Part shown: positions 59,401 through 64,000 of the stretch, piece by piece
Numbering within the stretch: position 1 is the first letter of the stretch
Layout of the letters: every line of letters begins with the position of its first letter
Assembly: GCF_036323735.1 (NCBI RefSeq)
Contig: NC_086024.1
Location: 74,783,924 to 74,847,923 of the forward strand
Origin: Rattus norvegicus
Lineage: Eukaryota > Chordata > Mammalia > Rodentia > Muridae
Direction of reading: 5' to 3'
DNA: 64,000 bases
Made by a program: the position numbers and the translations under genes
The notes under the pieces: generated by a model
The model's database searches: none
What the model saw: the letters and a program-made list of their open reading frames with translations, nothing else
What the model was told of the DNA's origin: nothing

Positions 59401-61748
59401 ACAAAGTAGAAAGGGAAGTAGTTAACTTGACACATTACCAAAGCAAAATTATACAAACTTGTTTTTACCTAGCCAATTTTAGTTAATAACTCAGCATAAC
59501 CCAACCTTGTTCCTGAATTTCAACATCTGGTACCATGTTTTACATATCTCCTAAATTCATTCAACATTAGACAAAAGAACTATTTAGTATTTGCTGATGT
59601 TTGGGGACAACCACTAGAGGTCACCAGCATAAAACGTTTAATATTGATTCAAGCAGGATCAGTCTAAACGAGTCACAATTGTTTCCCTTTCCAGTACCCT
59701 TTACTAAAACAAGATTCAGTTAGAAATAATTTCAGGTGAACCACTAACATATAAAGTGAATTCTCCCCCTTCCCATACACACACACACGCATATAAAATG
59801 GTATCATTCAAGGGCTGAGAATAATGATTCGATGGTTAAGGGAGCTTGCCAAGTAACTGTAAAAACTAGAGTTTGGACCCAACACCCATATTACAAGCCA
59901 GGCCACTTGTGCATGACTGCAATCCCAGCTCCAAGGGAAGCAGGAGGACTGCTGGGACTTGCTGGCTTCCAGCTTATTTGAGAAACCCAGTTTCAGAAGA
60001 GATCCTGCCTCAAAGGTCAAAAGAACAGTTGCAGACAGACAAGAGCAGCTACATCCTCCTCTGGCCTCTGAGTGTGTACACACAGAAGTACATACAAATA
60101 CAGTAAATAATCATACAAAGGGTTCAAAACACACACGCATGCTTCTAAAAAAGTGTGTATTTATTTCATGTAAATAAGATTATAAACAGCCTTCTTACTT
60201 CAGGTAAGGCTTGCCCCTACATGCTTAACAAAAAAAAATCATAATTTTTTAATTTTTTAAAATTCTGGAATAGATAATAGAGATAATAAATAGCCATCTA
60301 TAATATTTGTTAAATATATATGGGTAAGTCTCATTTATGCCTTACAAACAAACCTATAACTTGGTGTATTTCCCCCACTTTCTTTACAGAAGAGTTCAGA
60401 GAAGTACACTGTTAAAGGAAATTCTCTTGCTTTTTCCCAAGAGAAACAGTGGAACCACTAAGACCTGAATTTAGACAATCTTAGTTTAGAATACACTCTT
60501 TTGCTTATAAAACAATAAAGCATCTATAACTAGCAGGGAAAAAAATCAGTTAAAGAAGTAAATGTGACAGTATTAATTACATTCACATCTAAAACCTGCA
60601 TTAACTTCATTTCTGAATTAGAATATTTTTAAATTTTGTTTTGTGTGTATAGGGATATGGGGACTATGCACATCACTGAGTAAAATGAAGGTCAGAAGAC
60701 AACTTGTAGGGGACCTGGTTCTTTCCTTGACCATGTGGGTTGCATGTATACAACTCATGTCATCAGCCTTGGCAGCAAGCACCTTTTACTTGCTAAGCCT
60801 TCTTGCCTATCCTGAATTAGAATTCTTAACAATAACAAGCTCTAAGCCAGTATAGCAAAATTATCTGAATTAGCAAGCAGAATAAAAAATACTGGTCAGC
60901 TCACTTTCAGATCAAAAATATTGGAATCCAATCCTTTTTTCATAAATACTTAAATTAGGCAAATGCCACCAGAATATAAGTTCAAATAAGGTATGAATTT
61001 TTCTATCTTTTCTATATCTACATCATTGATATAGTATTATACAAAGCAATGCTTGGCATACATGAAAGTATTTTTTAAAGATTTATTATGGGTGTAAAAG
61101 TATTTGTGTGCACATATGTGTGATGCAGCGCTCAGAAGGCAGTACTGGATCCCTTGAAGCACCAGATACAGGTGATTTTTGGTGTGAATTTGGGCCCTCT
61201 GAAGAGCAGTAGTAGTAAGTGCTCTTAACCATTTGACCATCTCTTTAGGTCCCATTTTTGTTCTAGTTTTTATAAGACAAGATCTCAAGAGCCCAAGATA
61301 ACCTCAAACTCCTTATTCTGCTTCAATCTCTCAAGTGTTATGATTACAGATGTGTAGCAGCATGTCCAGTTTTATGTGATATAGAGGATGGAACCCCCTT
61401 GGGGCTATCCATGCATGCTAAGCAAGCCAGCACTCTATGAACTGAGTTACATCCTCAGGCAAACACCTTTGCTCTTGTTGAACAATGTTAGAAATTATAG
61501 TTTTCCGCTTTATGGATTATAAAATAAGGAAATAATCTTACATGTGTAATTCACTTTTATAAGGCTTTCTTTGTTAGTTTTGTGCATTTATTTTTATAAA
61601 TAAAATAAATACATTTTTATGTGGATAGTTGCCCAAGGATATCAGAAGAGGGTGTAAGATCTCCTAGGAATTAAACCTGAGTCCTCTGGAAAAGCAGCCA
61701 GAGCTCTTAGCCACTGAGTTCTCTCCACACCCAACATGTACAATTCTT

Positions 61749-61936
61749 TTTTTTTCTTTAAGAAGCATTTATTTATTTTATGTATGTGAGTACACTGTAG
61801 CTGTCTTCATACACAGAAGAGGGCATTGAATCCCATTACAGATGGTTGTGAGCCACCATGTGGTTGCTGGAATTGTACTCAAGATCTCTGGAAGAGCAGT
61901 CAGTGCTTTTAACCTCTGAGCCATCTCTCCAGCCCC
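61749..61936 (-). mobile_element. B2 SINE
   Basis: Minus-oriented B2 with a perfect 16-bp duplication (AACATGTACAATTCTT) at 61733-61748 and 61937-61952. It landed at the 5' end of an older B3-like SINE (about 61590-61735). Confidence 0.95.
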
Positions 61937-62599
61937 AACATGTACAATTCTTAACAATTGTACTTATTCTACCTTTGACATTTTACTTTAAAATAAGGCA
62001 AAAATGTTTTATATGATTAAAGGGGAATTCATTTGGTCCAAATAAATATGTTCTAATTTCAGACTTTACTACTCTACTGCATACTAATTCAAAACACTCA
62101 TGACCGAAATTAAGAATGTGTTTATTTGAAAATCTGAACATGAATAAGATGAAATAACTGTAGGTTTCAGGAACCCAGTATTTCTACTTAAAATTTATAC
62201 TACAGTATAATCAACATTTGTCCATGTAACCTACTATTAAATTTTCCAAGGCGGTTAAAAGTGAACACAATCTCTATACTTAACCTTGAGAAAGACAATG
62301 GTGCAAGAAGTGAATCACAACACTAGGGAGGATGAGACATGGGGGTTACCAGAAATGTGAGGTGTACGCTACACAGTACCAAGCTAGCCAGAGCTACAAA
62401 CCCTACAAAACAGTCTCTCACTTGACACACAGCACAGCCATTTCAACTACAGGTATTTCAAGATACCCTAGGCTTTAAGTCTCTAAAATTCCATGACCTC
62501 TTCTAGCAAGAATGGCCCAAGAAAAGGTTTAAATCTAATTCTTTTCATTAAAAAGTATAAGATTTTTTAAATTACCAATTAATAAAGTCACTACCTTAG

Positions 62600-62905
62600 T
62601 TACTTTTGTGTGATTGCTGTGATATGACACCATGACCAAGGCAATGTATAAAAACAATGTGTTTTATCTGGGCTTATGTTTCAGAGGGCTAGATTACAAA
62701 ATGGAGCAAAGGAATGGCAGCTTTATATTTTGATTCCAAAGTAGGGAGAACACCAGCAGTCTTTTAAAACCTCAAAGCTCAACCCCAGTGACACGTTTTT
62801 TCCACCAAGGCCATGTCTCCTAATCCTACCAGTTTTACCACCTGGGGACCAAGTCCTCAAATATATAAGCTTATGGATGGTTATTCTATTCAAACCACAC
62901 AATCA
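62600..62905 (-). mobile_element. URR1-type element (reverse)
   Basis: Opens with the inverted right end (TACTTTTGTGTGATTGCTGT) and carries CAAAGCTCAACCCCAGTGAC and GGGACCAAGTCCTCAAATAT, the reverse of the family seen at 10030. Confidence 0.6.
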
Positions 62906-63032
62906 CTTAATTCTTTTTGTGAAGGATAGCTTTTAAATAACTCAGGAAGAAAATATTCAAATCACTAACCAGTGTTATCATAATAACTTTGACAGCTGAA
63001 TTTGAACTAACCCTTCAAGAATTAACAGATAC

Positions 63033-63136
63033 CGGGTTGGGGATTTAGCTCAGTGGCAGGGCGCTTGCCTAGCAAGCGCAAGGCCCTGGGTTCGGTCCCC
63101 AGCTCTGAAAAAAAAAAAGGGGGGGGGGAGGAAAAA
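63033..63136 (+). mobile_element. ID element 11
   Basis: ID core, then A11 followed by a G-run and GAGGAAAAAAA. A perfect 16-bp duplication (AAGAATTAACAGATAC) lies at 63017-63032 and 63137-63152. The tail with a block of G residues is unusual. Confidence 0.96.
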
Positions 63137-64000
63137 AAGAATTAACAGATACTTATTAATAATTTGAGCAGCCAATTAGAAAAGTCCGATGAAGTCAGAA
63201 AGCAGAGAAACAGTCTAAGTTAGAGGCCAGCCTTTGAACTACAGAGCGAGTTCAAAGACAGCCAAGGCTACACAGAGAAATCCTGTCTTAAAAAAAAAAA
63301 AAGAAAGAAAGAAAAAGGCATGGAGGCATGGAGTCTAACTCACAAAAAGCAGTCTGTTGCAGTTCAAGTTGTAGAGCAGCGTCATACAACTTCTTCCTCC
63401 AGGACCCAGCCCGGCACTCTGGTGTACACACTACCCACAAGCCTGACTGGTCACCTTCCATCCCAAAGAATGTCCTCGTCTTTAACATAACAGCATGCAC
63501 ACCAACAGAGGAGACCCAGACCTGCCTGCCCTCAACAGCAACCTTCAAAGAGATAAAGAAGAAACAGAATTGTAGCACATGAAACAAGAACACAGGATTT
63601 AGCTAGTCCAGGGTGTGTGTGTGTGTGGGGGGGGGGGTGCCGGGGTGTTGAGAGGCAGGAGGTCTCCAAAGTTTTAGGACAGCCAGAACCACACAGAAAC
63701 CCTGCCCCTTGTAACCAAGATTAGACAGTCAGACAAACAACTACATACATGATTTACAAACAGATGGTACAGATAGATTCCAATTCATATTCCAAATGCT
63801 AACAAACATTTAGAATTGACCTTAGGCAAATTATCCTGGTATACCAGTATAATACCAATACTCAGAAAGTATGAGTATCTGTGACATTACAATTCACAGG
63901 AATGGATCTGGAGCCATGAATATACACCTGTAATCTCAGAACCTGGGAGGCAGAGGCAGAAGGAACAAATTAGGGTCAGTCTCAACTATATAGCAAGTTT

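Larger units (their letters stand above)
1..64000 (-). other. Strn3: Strn3 gene body (partial; exon 1 outside window)
   Basis: Seventeen minus-strand exons join in frame into 701 residues plus stop. They match striatin-3 from the coiled coil to the last WD40 blade, ending in ALAKVFV. Exon lengths sum to 2106 nt, divisible by three, and every junction gives a sensible residue. Striatin-3 is a B'''-type PP2A regulatory subunit and STRIPAK scaffold, linking PP2A to MST/GCK-III kinases, MOB4, STRIP1/2 and SLMAP at cytoplasmic and membrane sites. STRN3 rather than STRN or STRN4 is chosen from family recall: the LDESIYDVAFHPSKAYIAS segment and the alpha-type insert of exons 8-9. Exon 1 and the promoter lie beyond 64000, and the poly(A) site lies before base 1. 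Rat is inferred from the abundant ID elements. Confidence 0.95.
53078..64000 (-). other. Strn3: Intron 1 (3' part, at least 10.9 kb)
   Basis: No sequence resembling the striatin N-terminus, and no CpG-rich promoter-like block, is present, so exon 1 lies further right. Contents: B1 (about 53835-53945, minus; 54120-54255, plus), B3-like (about 54255-54430), compound microsatellites, a RChARR/URR-type element with ID 10, B2 elements, an LTR-like remnant (about 57100-58010), B3-like SINEs (about 59810-60090, 60640-60800, 61080-61260, 61590-61735), a URR1-type element, ID 11, and B1 at about 59288-59400 and 63900-64000. Confidence 0.85.

Noticed and set aside
63288..63593. 101-residue minus-strand frame
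   Set aside because: Built from a B1-like A-tail and unclassified intron sequence, with no splice or family support.
53078..64000. Strn3 exon 1 or promoter within intron 1
   Set aside because: I looked for the striatin N-terminal helix and for a CpG-rich block on the minus strand and found neither.

Overview
This is a vertebrate nuclear genome window and almost certainly rat (Rattus). Coding exons are short and bounded by GT/AG signals. Introns are filled with rodent SINEs (B1, B2, B3). At least eleven near-identical copies of the BC1-derived ID element are present, a density typical of the rat lineage. There are no operons, CRISPR arrays or bacterial-type genes.

One gene explains the window: Strn3 (striatin-3, also called SG2NA), read on the minus strand. 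I could place 17 coding exons (numbered 2 to 18 on an 18-exon model), from 53077 down to the stop codon at 771. Every junction keeps frame, and together they encode 701 residues plus stop. Exon 1 (N-terminal low-complexity and first coiled-coil segment) is not in the window, so 53078-64000 is the downstream part of intron 1. Bases 1-770 are 3' UTR running off the left edge. In gene order the protein has a coiled coil (exon 2), a calmodulin-binding-type amphipathic segment (exons 3-5), an acidic linker (exons 6-7), an 84-residue optional block (exons 8-9, the difference between the alpha and beta forms of SG2NA), a linker (exon 10), and a C-terminal WD40 propeller (exons 11-18). Striatins are B'''-type regulatory subunits of protein phosphatase 2A and the scaffold of the STRIPAK complex.

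Layout, left to right: 3' UTR and exons 18-17 (1-1107); a 13.8-kb repeat-rich intron 16 holding an old Lx-type L1 tail (2275-4555), a 5'-inverted L1 (5778-9876) and URR1-type DNA transposon remnants; a dense exon cluster 16-10 (14898-22303); long AT-rich introns around the cassette exons 9 and 8 (22304-40991); exons 7-4 (40992-46506); a SINE-rich intron 3; exons 3-2 (52510-53077); and the SINE- and microsatellite-rich end of intron 1.

No unknown gene system was found. The most interesting observations are a 149-bp, 146/149-identical inverted duplication on either side of exon 16 (a possible driver of exon circularisation or in-frame skipping), a non-canonical GC-AG intron 11, the independently skippable alpha cassette, a twin-priming L1 inversion, and a B2-B1-ID triple SINE bounded by a single target-site duplication.
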